Source of the DNA: Bacteroidales bacterium
GTDB taxonomy: Bacteria > Bacteroidota > Bacteroidia > Bacteroidales > WCHB1-69
Assembly (NCBI GenBank): GCA_017544105.1
Contig: JAFYEU010000141.1
Span: 1-51,143 of the forward strand
DNA length: 51,143 nucleotides
Direction: 5' to 3'
Below the pieces are notes generated by a model that saw only the letters and a list, made by a program, of their open reading frames with translations, was not told the origin of the DNA and did not search any database. Numbering within the stretch: position 1 is the first letter of the stretch; each line of letters opens with the position of its first letter. Below are positions 43,510 through 51,143 of this stretch, piece after piece. Position numbers and translations under genes: made by a program.

Positions 43510-44244
43510 ATGAAAAAACATAATTTCCATCTCTTGGCATTGGCAGTGATGCTGTCGATGGCCTTAGGATTGTCGGCCCAGGAGGAGTCCGACACACTGG
43601 AGGCAGGCCCTGTTGAGAGCCGGCACGATCCAGCCTGGAAGACAGAACTCCCCAGACACGAGTTCCAGTTCAACATCGGGGATCCTGTCTTGCTTGTCAA
43701 CAACAGCACACTGGGCTACCTAAACCATTCGGACGGCTTTTTCCACAACTGGGGTTGGTATTTCGACGCTTTCAGCGCCTCAACCTGGCCCCAACCGCCA
43801 GGCGACTATGCCATCACCCGCTATGTGCCCTTCTTCTCCTTCAGTCACCACTATCGTGTAGCCAAATGGTTCTGGGTGGGCGGACTCGCCACGATCTCCG
43901 GCATCCACAACACCTGGCGCGACAGAGTCACCGACAAGATCACCGGACATGGCAACGAGATTCTGTTCTCCTTGATGCCAGACCTGCGCTTCTCCTATTT
44001 GAACAAAAAACATGTAACCCTCTATTCCGGCATCGGCGCCGGGTTGAGGATATACCATCTTAAAGATCCAAAAATCTCTTTGGGCTTAGAAAACGGCTAC
44101 ACTTACAATAGGACAAGCCTAAGCTATGCCTTCCATCTGACCCTCTTTGGTGTAAAGGCTGGTGGTCGGAACTGGTTTGGCGACCTGGAGCTGGGCATCG
44201 GATACAAAGGCTTTGTTTCGGCAGGCTTCGGCTATGAATTTTAG
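43510..44244 (+). CDS. Outer-membrane beta-barrel protein (244 aa)
   Basis: From the ATG chosen here (MKKHNFHLLALAVMLSMAL) there is a signal peptide ending LSAQ, then a region with alternating hydrophobic strands typical of small outer-membrane barrels: FNIGDPVLLVNN, VTLYSGIGAGLRIYHL, FHLTLFGVKAGG and the terminal strand FVSAGFGYEF ending in aromatic Phe. It could be a porin-like or structural barrel; no specific family is recognised. A lipoprotein gene follows after 15 bp. Confidence 0.8.
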   Translation: MKKHNFHLLALAVMLSMALGLSAQEESDTLEAGPVESRHDPAWKTELPRHEFQFNIGDPVLLVNNSTLGYLNHSDGFFHNWGWYFDAFSASTWPQPPGDYAITRYVPFFSFSHHYRVAKWFWVGGLATISGIHNTWRDRVTDKITGHGNEILFSLMPDLRFSYLNKKHVTLYSGIGAGLRIYHLKDPKISLGLENGYTYNRTSLSYAFHLTLFGVKAGGRNWFGDLELGIGYKGFVSAGFGYEF

Positions 44245-44259
44245 TATAACAGCAAAAAA

Positions 44260-45084
44260 ATGTCAACAATGAAAAGACTAATCAAGAGCATCGTTTGCAT
44301 CATCCTTGTAATGATTGCCTCATCGTGTGAGATTGGGGACGGCGTAATGGGGAAGACCCGATTGGGAAAACAGATATTTGACGGCTGGGGAATCGACATG
44401 AACAACCTCTTCCATACGGTTATAGATCCAGCCCTCCATTTCAACCATTATTTAGAGGCCTCCGAAGCCGACAGGGAAGAGGTGCTGAACCAATACTTCC
44501 ATGATTTGACCTTTACGGAAATTGACGACCGCCACTGGATGTTCTCCCGTGAGCAATCCAATGCCAGAATATATTTTGAAATGGTTTCCGGCAACAACCT
44601 GGACGAAGAGGGCGCCATCATGCGCATCTACAATATAGGATCACCAATTCCCGAAACGGTACGAGGAGTGGTTTTCTTCTTGGAGAAAGTCGGCGACAGA
44701 CAATGGCGGCTTTGGAACGACAACAACTTCAATCTGACCTTCCAGTTTCTCAACGAGACGCTTCCTTCATGTTTGAAGGATGCTGACATTACGCTTTCCG
44801 GAAGTGGCTTTTTCAAGCATCAAGATTATGCTTCCACCATTCTGGACTTCCAAATTCTCACGGACATGGCATTACCTTATTCTTACAGCCATCTGCATTC
44901 TTCATGGCTTTGGAGTGCCTCAACCCCTGTCGTTTGGGACCGTGGAAGTGTGACGTTGATAGCCAAAGATCCAACAACTGGGAACAGCAACACCGTCGAA
45001 GCCACCATTTTGGAGAACCGGAAGGTGAGTATCACCATTGGGGATATCACTCAGGAATGGGCAGAGTTCAACATGTTTTTTTAA
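44260..45084 (+). CDS. Lipoprotein of unknown function (274 aa)
   Basis: Lipoprotein signal ending MIASSC, then about 250 residues of mixed beta structure without known motifs. It is probably co-transcribed with the preceding barrel gene (15-bp gap), so the two may act together at the envelope. MSTMKR and MKR (44269) are alternative starts. Segments such as RHWMFSREQSNARIYFEMVS and VEATILENRKVSITIGD suggest a calycin- or lipocalin-like beta fold, but this is a guess. Confidence 0.75.
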   Translation: MSTMKRLIKSIVCIILVMIASSCEIGDGVMGKTRLGKQIFDGWGIDMNNLFHTVIDPALHFNHYLEASEADREEVLNQYFHDLTFTEIDDRHWMFSREQSNARIYFEMVSGNNLDEEGAIMRIYNIGSPIPETVRGVVFFLEKVGDRQWRLWNDNNFNLTFQFLNETLPSCLKDADITLSGSGFFKHQDYASTILDFQILTDMALPYSYSHLHSSWLWSASTPVVWDRGSVTLIAKDPTTGNSNTVEATILENRKVSITIGDITQEWAEFNMFF

Positions 45085-45122
45085 AAATTAAGAATTTTTC
45101 TGTGCGGAATAAGGATTTTTAA

Positions 45123-45130
45123 TATTTTTG
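45123..45130 (+). promoter_or_regulatory. -7 element for the 181-aa OMP gene
   Basis: TATTTTTG, 68 bp before the start codon. Confidence 0.6.
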
Positions 45131-45197
45131 CGCCCCTGTCCAGGGCAATCCGAGCAGGCTCTATCATTCAAGATAACTAACTTAAAATCTTTAAGAT

Positions 45198-45743
45198 ATG
45201 AAAAGAAATTGTTTGAAATTATTTGTGGCTTTATGCGCCGTTTTCTGTCTTAGTGCCACCACCCTGTCGGGTCAAGAGCAGCCTGTCAAGAAGATCCAAT
45301 ACAACTTCATCAATGAGTATGGCGGATTCTTTGGCAAAAATGCTGGTTTCACCGGAGTCTTTGTGAATGGCATCGCCATCAACCAAATAGATGCTATCGG
45401 TATCGGCGTCGGCTATGGCCTGAATTCTGCCACCTTCCAGGAGTTACCGCTTTTCATCAACTACCGTCACTATTTTGACCGTGGCCGCAGACTGATGCCT
45501 TGCATCAACATCGCCCTCGGTGCCGCTTTCCATTTCTGGGAAGACGAGATTGCCATTCCGAACGAACACGGTTGGTATGATTATAATTATGAAAACAGAC
45601 ATGGCGTGGGCTTATACTCCACCATCGCTGGCGGTTTCAAGGTCAAGGCCTTCTCTTTCACTGGCGGCTTCTTCTTCAGAACTTTCCCGTCTGACGACTC
45701 CTTCAACGGTGGTATTGAGGTGAAAGTCGGCTACACATTCTAA
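45198..45743 (+). CDS. Small outer-membrane beta-barrel protein (181 aa)
   Basis: Signal peptide (MKRNCLKLFVALCAVFCLS, cut near LSGQE), then about eight strands with Gly-rich turns: AIGIGVGYGLNSATF, ELPLFINYRHYF, MPCINIALGAAFHFW, YSTIAGGFKVKAFSFTGGFF and the terminal strand GIEVKVGYTF ending in Phe. This is the layout of an eight-stranded OmpA/OmpW-like barrel. Function unknown. Followed by a bidirectional terminator. Confidence 0.78.
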   Translation: MKRNCLKLFVALCAVFCLSATTLSGQEQPVKKIQYNFINEYGGFFGKNAGFTGVFVNGIAINQIDAIGIGVGYGLNSATFQELPLFINYRHYFDRGRRLMPCINIALGAAFHFWEDEIAIPNEHGWYDYNYENRHGVGLYSTIAGGFKVKAFSFTGGFFFRTFPSDDSFNGGIEVKVGYTF

Positions 45744-45764
45744 GCCCTCCTCCAACCCAAAAAG

Positions 45765-45798
45765 AAAGGGTGACCGATGGATATCGGCCACCCTTTTT
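45765..45798. terminator. Bidirectional terminator
   Basis: Stem AAAGGGTG/CACCCTTT (45765-45772, 45789-45796) extended by CCGA/TCGG past one mismatch, with A-rich left and T-rich right flanks. It separates the convergent OMP and four-helix-bundle genes. Confidence 0.85.
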
Positions 45799-45816
45799 GG
45801 TATCATAACAGACTGA

Positions 45817-46269
45817 TTAGTCGAGATCCTCCGGGAAAGCGGCCGGAGCAGGTCCCAGGTCAGCTGAGTCGTTGTCGGCTACATTGGTGATGCGTTGGAG
45901 AGAAGCGATCAGCGAGCCGATCATCTTGGTCAACTCCACCAGTTTATCCCGGGAGAATTCATAATTATCCTCCGGCAGCAAGGCAACCTTTTTAGCTATT
46001 TCAGTATAGACGACACACTCACGGACAGCACTCTTAGCCATCTTGAGATAATAGAGGAACTGAGCCTTGTTGCGTGAGGAGCCTTCAGCCGTGTTCAATG
46101 CAATGGCATGGGCGGATTTCAGGAAAGACTTAACCAGAAACTTTTGGTTTCCATTCGCAAGTTCCACATCCAACACTTGATACAGCCAGGAGATATAGTC
46201 CATCGCCTTGGCATAGATTCTCAAATCTTCAAAACGGAAGAAAGGGGCATTATTTTCTAGATCATTCAT
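45817..46269 (-). CDS. Four-helix-bundle protein (23S rRNA intervening-sequence protein family)
   Basis: A 150-residue member of the four-helix-bundle family first found in 23S rRNA intervening sequences of Leptospira and common as stand-alone genes in Bacteroidetes. Family marks: FEDLRIYAKAMDYI, AHAIALNTAEGSSRN, FLYYLKMAKSAVRECVVY. The last about 20 residues form an acidic, Pro-rich tail (DNDSADLGPAPAAFPEDLD) not usual for the family. No rRNA gene is nearby. Function unknown. Confidence 0.88.
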   Translation of the reverse strand: MNDLENNAPFFRFEDLRIYAKAMDYISWLYQVLDVELANGNQKFLVKSFLKSAHAIALNTAEGSSRNKAQFLYYLKMAKSAVRECVVYTEIAKKVALLPEDNYEFSRDKLVELTKMIGSLIASLQRITNVADNDSADLGPAPAAFPEDLD

Positions 46270-46299
46270 AATAATAGTAAGTTTTGCGTTTTACGGTTA

Positions 46300-46307
46300 C
46301 AAAAATA
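46300..46307 (-). promoter_or_regulatory. -7 element for four-helix-bundle gene
   Basis: Minus-strand TATTTTTG, 30 bp upstream of the start. The rest of the 266-bp gap to rarA is AT-rich with no other feature seen except the rarA promoter. Confidence 0.55.
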
Positions 46308-46506
46308 TAATTTTTACAAAACATTGCACCTGAAAACAAAAAAAATTTACATTTTTTCACTAAATTTCTTAAAATAACTGACTATCAAACCATTACATAG
46401 GCAGCCAAAGCCTCAAAAAGGGTCGTTGAAAAAATAATCCTGCCTCATGAGAGAGAAAAATAAAATTTGAAAAGGGCATTTTTCGCATAATTGCCGACTT
46501 TTTTTG

Positions 46507-46514
46507 TATTTTTG
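46507..46514 (+). promoter_or_regulatory. -7 element for rarA
   Basis: TATTTTTG, 21 bp before the ATG at 46536, which excludes the longer frame starting at 46491. Confidence 0.6.
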
Positions 46515-46535
46515 CCTTTTCTTATCCTATATAAG

Positions 46536-48821
46536 ATGCAAAAACCACTGGCAGAGATATTACGACCGCATTCGCTTGACCAATACGTTGGTCAGGAGCA
46601 CCTGATGGGCAAAGGCGCGGTCTTGCGCAATGCCATTGAGCAGCGTAATATCCAGTCGATGATCTTTTGGGGTCCGCCGGGTGTCGGCAAGACTACCTTG
46701 GCCTTGCTCATCGCCGAGTTGGTAGATGCAGACTTTTTCCTGCTTAGCGCCATCAACAGTGGAGTCAAGGACATCCGCGACGTAATTGAGAAAGCCAAGA
46801 AGTCGGAGAAGAAGTCGCTGTTGTTCATTGATGAGATCCATCGTTTTTCCAAGTCGCAGCAGGACTCTCTGCTGGGAGCTGTGGAGCAGGGCATCATCAC
46901 CCTCATCGGTGCCACCACCGAGAACCCCTCCTTTGAGGTCATCTCCCCCCTGCTCTCCCGCTGTCAGGTCTATGTATTGAAGAGTCTTTCGCGCGAGAAT
47001 CTGGAGACCATCTTGGGCACGGCAGTCGCTTATCTGTCGGAGCAGATGAGTTGCAAAATAGAGATTGAGGACACGGAAGCCTTGTTGCGCATCTCGGGCG
47101 GCGATGCCCGCAAGTTATTGAACGCCATTGAGCTGGTTGCCTGGATGACCAAGCCGGTGGATGGAGTGATTCACGTCACTCACCAGCAGGTGGTCCATGT
47201 CATCCAGCAGAATCTGGCCTTGTACGACAAGAAGGGGGAGCAGCATTACGACATCATCTCGGCCTTCATCAAGTCGATGCGGGGCAGCGATCCCAATGCG
47301 GCGGTCTATTGGATGGCGCGAATGCTGATTGGCGGGGAGGACCCGCTCTTCATTGCCCGCCGGATGGTCATCTTGGCCTCCGAAGATATCGGCAACGCCA
47401 ATCCCAACGCCCTGCTGTTGGCCAACAACTGTTTTCAGGCGGTGAATGTCATCGGCATGCCGGAAGCGCGCATCCCCTTGGCGCAGACAGCCATCTACCT
47501 GGCCTCCTCGCCCAAGAGCAACGCCTCCTACATGGCCATTGACAACGCGTATGCGCTCGTCAAGCAGACGGGCGACCTGCCCGTGCCGTTGCATATCCGC
47601 AATGCCCCCACCAAACTGATGAAGGAGCTGGGCTACCACAAGAACTACCAGTATGCCCACGACTATGAGCACAACTTCGTCAATCAGGAGTTCCTGCCCG
47701 ACGCCATCAGCGGGACGCAGCTTTATGACCCCCAGAACAACCCTCGCGAGAACGAGTTGCGGCGGTATCTGAAGCAATGCTGGAAGGAGAAATACCACTA
47801 TGTGATGCTCTTGCTGGTAGCGCTCGGTTTTTTTTTTAGTTTGAACAGGGCGGCAGCGCAGAACTACCATTTCAGCCAATACTACACACAGCCTGCAGCC
47901 ATGAACCCAGCGCTGACGGGCGCCTACGACGGCATCATCCGGGCTGGCTTGACGCAACGTACCCAATGGCTTTCCGTGACCGTCCCCTATCTGACCTTCG
48001 GCGCCAGCGTGGACGGCGCCATCTACCGTAACAACCGCAAACAGACACTCATCGGTGCCGGATTGTCCTTCAATGGTGACAAAGCCGGCGATCTCAACTA
48101 CACCTCCCTGCAGGCCGTAGGGTCGGTGTCGCTGATCCGGTACATCGGTCGCCGCAACCGGCATAAGCTCGGGTTGGGCTTCTATGGGGGAATCATCAAT
48201 AACGCCTACAACCAGTATGCCGCCCGGATGGACGAGCAATACCAGCACGGCTACTATGACCCCACCATCCCGATACACGACCTCTTCGACAACACCCGAC
48301 AGCTCTTCTTCGACTGTGGCATTGGCGCATTCTGGAGCTTCTCGCCCAACAAGACCGACAACTATCAGGCAGGCATGAGCGTGTCGCACCTCAACCAACC
48401 CAAGGAGGTCTTCCAGAACGGATTTCTGCAGTTGCCGCTGCGATGGACCACGCACGCGATGGCACGCATCAGCCTCAGCAGCAATCTGGCTTTGGAGCCG
48501 AGCCTCTACATGTCGTGGCAACGTCGGTTCAGCGAGTACACCTTCGGCACCAACATCGAATACTTCCAGAAGAAGAACAGCTACACCACCCTTTTCTCCT
48601 TGGGCGGTGGCATCTTCTACCGCTGGAACGATGCTTTGATACTGGATGGTTTCTTCGACTGGCAGAACCTCCGCATCGGCATCAGCTATGATGTCAATGT
48701 CTCCCGATTCTTCACCGCCACCAGCGGCAGGGGCGCCCTGGAGGTCTCCATCACCTATATCTTCCGCAAGAAGCGGATCACCCGCATCGGCAAAGAGCCA
48801 TGCCCCTATGACCTAATGTAA
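46536..48821 (+). CDS. rarA: RarA/MgsA ATPase read through in frame into PorP/SprF
   Basis: A continuous 761-residue frame with two unrelated halves. Residues 1-422 are the replication-associated recombination ATPase RarA: Walker A GPPGVGKTT (46-54), Walker B LLFIDEIHRF (95-104), IGATTENPSF, and a natural C-terminal end LKQCWKEKYHY. From Met424 follows a complete PorP/SprF protein with its own signal peptide. A cytoplasmic DNA ATPase joined to an outer-membrane protein makes no sense as one working chain. Without the G at 47802 the junction would read TAT TGA TG, ending RarA and starting the next gene by a TGATG overlap. So this is a one-base insertion, either real or an assembly error. Confidence 0.85.
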   Translation: MQKPLAEILRPHSLDQYVGQEHLMGKGAVLRNAIEQRNIQSMIFWGPPGVGKTTLALLIAELVDADFFLLSAINSGVKDIRDVIEKAKKSEKKSLLFIDEIHRFSKSQQDSLLGAVEQGIITLIGATTENPSFEVISPLLSRCQVYVLKSLSRENLETILGTAVAYLSEQMSCKIEIEDTEALLRISGGDARKLLNAIELVAWMTKPVDGVIHVTHQQVVHVIQQNLALYDKKGEQHYDIISAFIKSMRGSDPNAAVYWMARMLIGGEDPLFIARRMVILASEDIGNANPNALLLANNCFQAVNVIGMPEARIPLAQTAIYLASSPKSNASYMAIDNAYALVKQTGDLPVPLHIRNAPTKLMKELGYHKNYQYAHDYEHNFVNQEFLPDAISGTQLYDPQNNPRENELRRYLKQCWKEKYHYVMLLLVALGFFFSLNRAAAQNYHFSQYYTQPAAMNPALTGAYDGIIRAGLTQRTQWLSVTVPYLTFGASVDGAIYRNNRKQTLIGAGLSFNGDKAGDLNYTSLQAVGSVSLIRYIGRRNRHKLGLGFYGGIINNAYNQYAARMDEQYQHGYYDPTIPIHDLFDNTRQLFFDCGIGAFWSFSPNKTDNYQAGMSVSHLNQPKEVFQNGFLQLPLRWTTHAMARISLSSNLALEPSLYMSWQRRFSEYTFGTNIEYFQKKNSYTTLFSLGGGIFYRWNDALILDGFFDWQNLRIGISYDVNVSRFFTATSGRGALEVSITYIFRKKRITRIGKEPCPYDLM
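47785..47789 (+). promoter_or_regulatory. Internal ribosome binding site for porP/sprF
   Basis: AGGAG inside the end of rarA, 12-15 nt before the GTG/ATG pair at 47802/47805. It supports separate translation of the downstream half. Confidence 0.5.
47805..48821 (+). CDS. porP: PorP/SprF-family type IX secretion membrane protein
   Basis: The second half of the fused frame, 338 residues if begun at the internal ATG. A signal peptide (MLLLVALGFFFSLNRAAAQ) leads into the family opening NYHFSQYYTQPAAMNPALTGAYDG, then RTQWLSVTVPYLTFGASVD and barrel strands to the end. PorP/SprF proteins sit in the outer membrane and tie T9SS or gliding parts and some cargo to the surface. A run of ten T (47828-47837) codes the three Phe of the signal peptide. 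The next gene starts by a TAATG overlap, as usual for a porP-OmpA pair. Confidence 0.85.
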   Translation: MLLLVALGFFFSLNRAAAQNYHFSQYYTQPAAMNPALTGAYDGIIRAGLTQRTQWLSVTVPYLTFGASVDGAIYRNNRKQTLIGAGLSFNGDKAGDLNYTSLQAVGSVSLIRYIGRRNRHKLGLGFYGGIINNAYNQYAARMDEQYQHGYYDPTIPIHDLFDNTRQLFFDCGIGAFWSFSPNKTDNYQAGMSVSHLNQPKEVFQNGFLQLPLRWTTHAMARISLSSNLALEPSLYMSWQRRFSEYTFGTNIEYFQKKNSYTTLFSLGGGIFYRWNDALILDGFFDWQNLRIGISYDVNVSRFFTATSGRGALEVSITYIFRKKRITRIGKEPCPYDLM

Positions 48822-50398
48822 TGAAACAAACCCTGTTGCTCATATTAACTCTCCTGACTACCCTCGCCATGCAGGCGCAGCCCCTAACGGACGCCCAGCG
48901 TCGGGCACAACAGCGTTACATCGCCCAGGACACACTGCCCGTCGCCATCGAGCGCCTGCCCTCCCGTATCAACTCCCACTTCTCGGAATACGCCTCCCAT
49001 CTTGCCCCAGACTCCTCTTTCTACTTCACCTCCATGCGGGCCGACATGGAGGAAGACTACGACCGCTTCTTCGAAACGAGCTGGTACTGCTACCTCTATC
49101 AGAGCCGGCTCCTACCCGAGGACCGCTATGAGAAGCCCGAAGCCTTCCCTCCCATCATCAACAACCCCAAGATGTTCAACAGCAACTTCTGCTTCAACGC
49201 CCAACACGACCGGCTCATCTTCACCCGCTGCACCAAGAGCGGCGACGGGGAACTCCAGTGTTCCCTATGGCAGTCTGAACTGGGCAAAAAAGGCTGGGCA
49301 AAGCCCAAGTTGCTGCCCAAGGCCATCAATGCGCCCAACTCCAGCAACATGCAGCCTTGTCTGGTGGAGAACGAAAAGTACACTGCGCTTTACTTCGTCT
49401 CCAACCGCGAACACGGGGCTGGAGGACTGGACATCTGGTATTCTATCGTCAAAGATGGCGACTACAATGCACCCATCAACGCGGGGCGCGTCATCAACAC
49501 CGAAGGCAATGAGGTGACACCCTTCTATTGCCCCGATGAAGAACGGTTGTATTTCAGTTCCGACGAGCATCTGGGCATTGGGGGATACGACATCTTCTAC
49601 AGCTCGGGGGCACTCAGCCAGTGGGGAGAGGTCACCAACATGGGTGTGCCCTTCAACTCCACCTATCACGACTACTACTACACCATGAATCCCGACTTGC
49701 GCAGCGGCTACCTCTCCTCCAACCGTCCCAACAACTACACCGATGAACGAGACACCTGCTGCAACGACCTGTATCATTTTGTCTGGATTGAGGACACTGT
49801 TCCTGTAGAGCGGAAGCCTGATACCACCTTGGCAGAAAAGATCGCATCCGTATTACCCATCACGTTATATTTCCAGAATGACTATCCTGACCCGCGCAGC
49901 ACGAGCGACACCACGGATGTGCACTACGCCATGCTCTATCGTCAGTATGTGGAAGAGATTAACCATTATGTGGAGGAGGCTGGCGAAGGGCTGACAGGAG
50001 ACACCCTGCAGCAGGTGCGCAAAGAGATCGCCGCCTTCATGCGCGACTCGGTGGCCACCGGCTATGCACGACTTGTCCTGCTGACCCAGTACCTGAAGGA
50101 GGCGTTGGATCATGGCGACACCGTGGCGGTCAAGATCAGCGGGTACGCGTCGCCCTTGCACCATAGCGACTACAACCGGCATCTCTCCAGCCGACGTATC
50201 GCCAGCCTTCTCAACTACCTTCATCAAGTAGAAGGGGGTTTCTTTGAGCCCTATCTGAATGGCCAGAAGGCGGGGCTCAACATCACCACCGACCCACAGG
50301 GAGCCGTATTGCATTCCTTCAGCACCTCCGCCTCCAGCGAGACAGTCTTCGGCCTACAGGCCGCGAAGGACCGAAAGATTGTGATCAGTGAGCAGTGA
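48821..50398 (+). CDS. PorE-like protein: PD40 propeller plus OmpA-like domain
   Basis: A 525-residue exported protein. Signal peptide to about residue 20 (LAMQAQ). Residues about 50-320 hold repeats of a PD40/WD40-like beta-propeller: NSNFCFNAQHDRLIFTRC, YTALYFVSNREHGAGGLDIWY, ERLYFSSDEHLGIGGYDIFY and SGYLSSNRPNN. The C-terminal part (about 345-525) is an OmpA-like domain: LPITLYFQNDYPDP, VAVKISGYASPLHHSDYNRHLSSRRIAS. PorE of the T9SS has propeller and OmpA domains and links the machinery to peptidoglycan; here the usual TPR part is not seen. The start overlaps the porP stop by one base. Confidence 0.85.
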   Translation: MKQTLLLILTLLTTLAMQAQPLTDAQRRAQQRYIAQDTLPVAIERLPSRINSHFSEYASHLAPDSSFYFTSMRADMEEDYDRFFETSWYCYLYQSRLLPEDRYEKPEAFPPIINNPKMFNSNFCFNAQHDRLIFTRCTKSGDGELQCSLWQSELGKKGWAKPKLLPKAINAPNSSNMQPCLVENEKYTALYFVSNREHGAGGLDIWYSIVKDGDYNAPINAGRVINTEGNEVTPFYCPDEERLYFSSDEHLGIGGYDIFYSSGALSQWGEVTNMGVPFNSTYHDYYYTMNPDLRSGYLSSNRPNNYTDERDTCCNDLYHFVWIEDTVPVERKPDTTLAEKIASVLPITLYFQNDYPDPRSTSDTTDVHYAMLYRQYVEEINHYVEEAGEGLTGDTLQQVRKEIAAFMRDSVATGYARLVLLTQYLKEALDHGDTVAVKISGYASPLHHSDYNRHLSSRRIASLLNYLHQVEGGFFEPYLNGQKAGLNITTDPQGAVLHSFSTSASSETVFGLQAAKDRKIVISEQ

Positions 50399-50470
50399 GC
50401 AGTTGTCAATTATCAGTTAGGAGTTAGAAATTAGAAGTTAGAAGTTAAAGTTCAAAGTCATAGTTCATAG
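50386..50470. repeat. Low-complexity short repeats between the PorE-like gene and menA
   Basis: The end of the gene and the 74-bp gap contain imperfect repeats: GTGAGCAGTGAGCAG, then several AGTTAGAA-type units, then AAAGTCATAGTTCATAGTC. Such slippage-born spacers are common in Bacteroidetes; no other role is seen. Confidence 0.55.
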
Positions 50471-50472
50471 TC

Positions 50473-51143
50473 ATGAAAAAGTTACTCTATTGGATTCAGA
50501 ATGCACGGGCTTACGCTCTTCCGCAGAGCGTGTTGCCCGCTATTGTCGCTTTTTGTCTGCCCATCGGTGCAGAAGGCTACTCTGTGGCCCTGGGCCTGTT
50601 GGCGATACTCATCGTGGCCATCGCCCATCTGTCGATGAACCTTTTTGACGACTATTTCGACTTCCAGACCCGGGGCAATGAGATTCGGGAGGAGTTGGAG
50701 CAGCAGGGCGAGCGTGCCCGCATAGCCAAGAGTCCCTATCTGGTCTCGGGCGAGGCGACACCGCGGCAGCTTTTCCTGGTGGCCTCTCTCTTCGCGCTGA
50801 CGGCCCTCGCGTTGGGCCTGATCATCGTCTGGCAGCGTGGCCCCGTTCCGCTCTACATCGCCGGAGTCGCCGGCTTCCTCGGCTACTTCTACTCCGGGCG
50901 GCCCCTGCGCCTTTCCTATCATGGATTAGGAGAGCTGATCATCGGGGTGGTCTTCGGACCGCTGCTCATGTGCGGCGTTTTCTATTCGGCTGTCGGCTAT
51001 CTTAACAGCGAGATCCTCTACCTCTCCTGCGCCATCGGACTGTTGGTCATCAACATCCTCTTCACCCACTCTATCCTGGACTACAAACCCGACATCGCCA
51101 ATGGCAAACGGACGCTGGCGGCTGTCTTGCGACGCCCGGCCCT
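50473..51143 (+). CDS. menA: 1,4-dihydroxy-2-naphthoate prenyltransferase (UbiA family), 3' truncated
   Basis: An open frame from ATG 50473 runs off the window, so only the first 223 residues are seen. The membrane prenyltransferase motifs are clear: first Asp-rich motif MNLFDDYFDFQTRG, then SGRPLRLSYHGLGELIIGVVFGPLL, and the second Asp motif LDYKPDIANGKRTLA. The RLSYHGLGE region is typical of MenA, which attaches the prenyl tail in menaquinone synthesis. Membrane helices alternate with these loops as expected. UbiA relatives with other substrates are less likely. Confidence 0.9.
   Translation, partial: MKKLLYWIQNARAYALPQSVLPAIVAFCLPIGAEGYSVALGLLAILIVAIAHLSMNLFDDYFDFQTRGNEIREELEQQGERARIAKSPYLVSGEATPRQLFLVASLFALTALALGLIIVWQRGPVPLYIAGVAGFLGYFYSGRPLRLSYHGLGELIIGVVFGPLLMCGVFYSAVGYLNSEILYLSCAIGLLVINILFTHSILDYKPDIANGKRTLAAVLRRPA

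Noticed and set aside
45817-46269. Evidence of an rRNA intervening sequence
   Set aside because: The family name comes from Leptospira 23S rRNA, but no rRNA sequence is present here.
1-51143. CRISPR arrays, tRNA genes, prophage or integrative element genes
   Set aside because: No regularly spaced repeats, no cloverleaf-like segments in the gaps, and no integrase, transposase, relaxase or phage structural genes were seen.

Overview
The window looks like chromosome from an anaerobic member of the Bacteroidetes, most likely order Bacteroidales. Three things point there. Most intergenic gaps carry the Bacteroidetes -7 promoter element TAnnTTTG, usually as TATTTTTG or TATCTTTG. The protein set includes type IX secretion (T9SS) cargo and machinery, a GIN-domain protein, a DUF4476 protein and an XylE/XylA/XylB set. 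The left edge carries an electron-bifurcating type [FeFe]-hydrogenase. Bases 1 to about 19,800 and 20,500 to 51,143 are densely coding and largely housekeeping. I see no phage, plasmid, CRISPR, tRNA or rRNA genes.

Layout. 1-1.7 kb: hydA (5' truncated) and a NuoE-like subunit, then a terminator. 1.8-3.8 kb: corA, retropepsin-like protease, ruvC. 3.8-7.4 kb (minus): PASTA protein, T9SS cargo protein, DnaQ-type exonuclease. 7.5-9.5 kb: unknown protein and a phosphohexomutase. 9.5-13.3 kb (minus): a small membrane ORF, a large secreted protein with CAP-like and OmpA-like regions, and an RluA-type pseudouridine synthase. 13.4-17.6 kb: rpmH, a SurA-like foldase, MoxR ATPase and a histidine kinase. 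17.6-19.8 kb (minus): glycosyltransferase, steroid 5-alpha-reductase-family membrane enzyme, Rieske-like lipoprotein. 19.96-20.42 kb: a non-coding, highly structured element with terminal inverted repeats. 20.5-23.2 kb: rpsO-pnp. 23.3-24.6 kb (minus): DUF4476 protein and a FISUMP-type protein. 24.8-28.2 kb: PurF-like amidotransferase and pyrG. 28.2-31.7 kb: xylE and xylA (minus) flanking a small lipoprotein. 31.9-34.2 kb: dihydroorotase and a YitT protein. 34.3-36.7 kb: a sigma factor fused to a membrane segment and WG repeats, followed by a GIN-domain protein. 36.7-43.4 kb (minus): xylB, a small membrane protein, sbcC and sbcD. 43.5-46.3 kb: two outer-membrane proteins, a lipoprotein and a four-helix-bundle protein. 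46.5-50.4 kb: rarA read through in frame into porP/sprF, then a PorE-like OmpA protein. 50.5 kb to the end: menA (3' truncated).

How the genes fit together. Hydrogenase and menaquinone synthesis suit an anaerobe with fermentative or fumarate-type respiration. XylE, XylA and XylB form a complete xylose entry route, although split over three places. SurA, PorP/SprF, PorE-like and the T9SS cargo belong to envelope biogenesis and secretion.

The most unusual items are: (1) the sigma factor that carries its own membrane anchor and WG sensor-like domain next to a GIN protein; (2) the 459-bp terminal-inverted-repeat element with nested stems upstream of rpsO; (3) the RarA-PorP/SprF continuous reading frame, explained by one extra G at the junction; (4) the 5-alpha-reductase homologue next to a Rieske-fold lipoprotein that has lost its histidine ligands.
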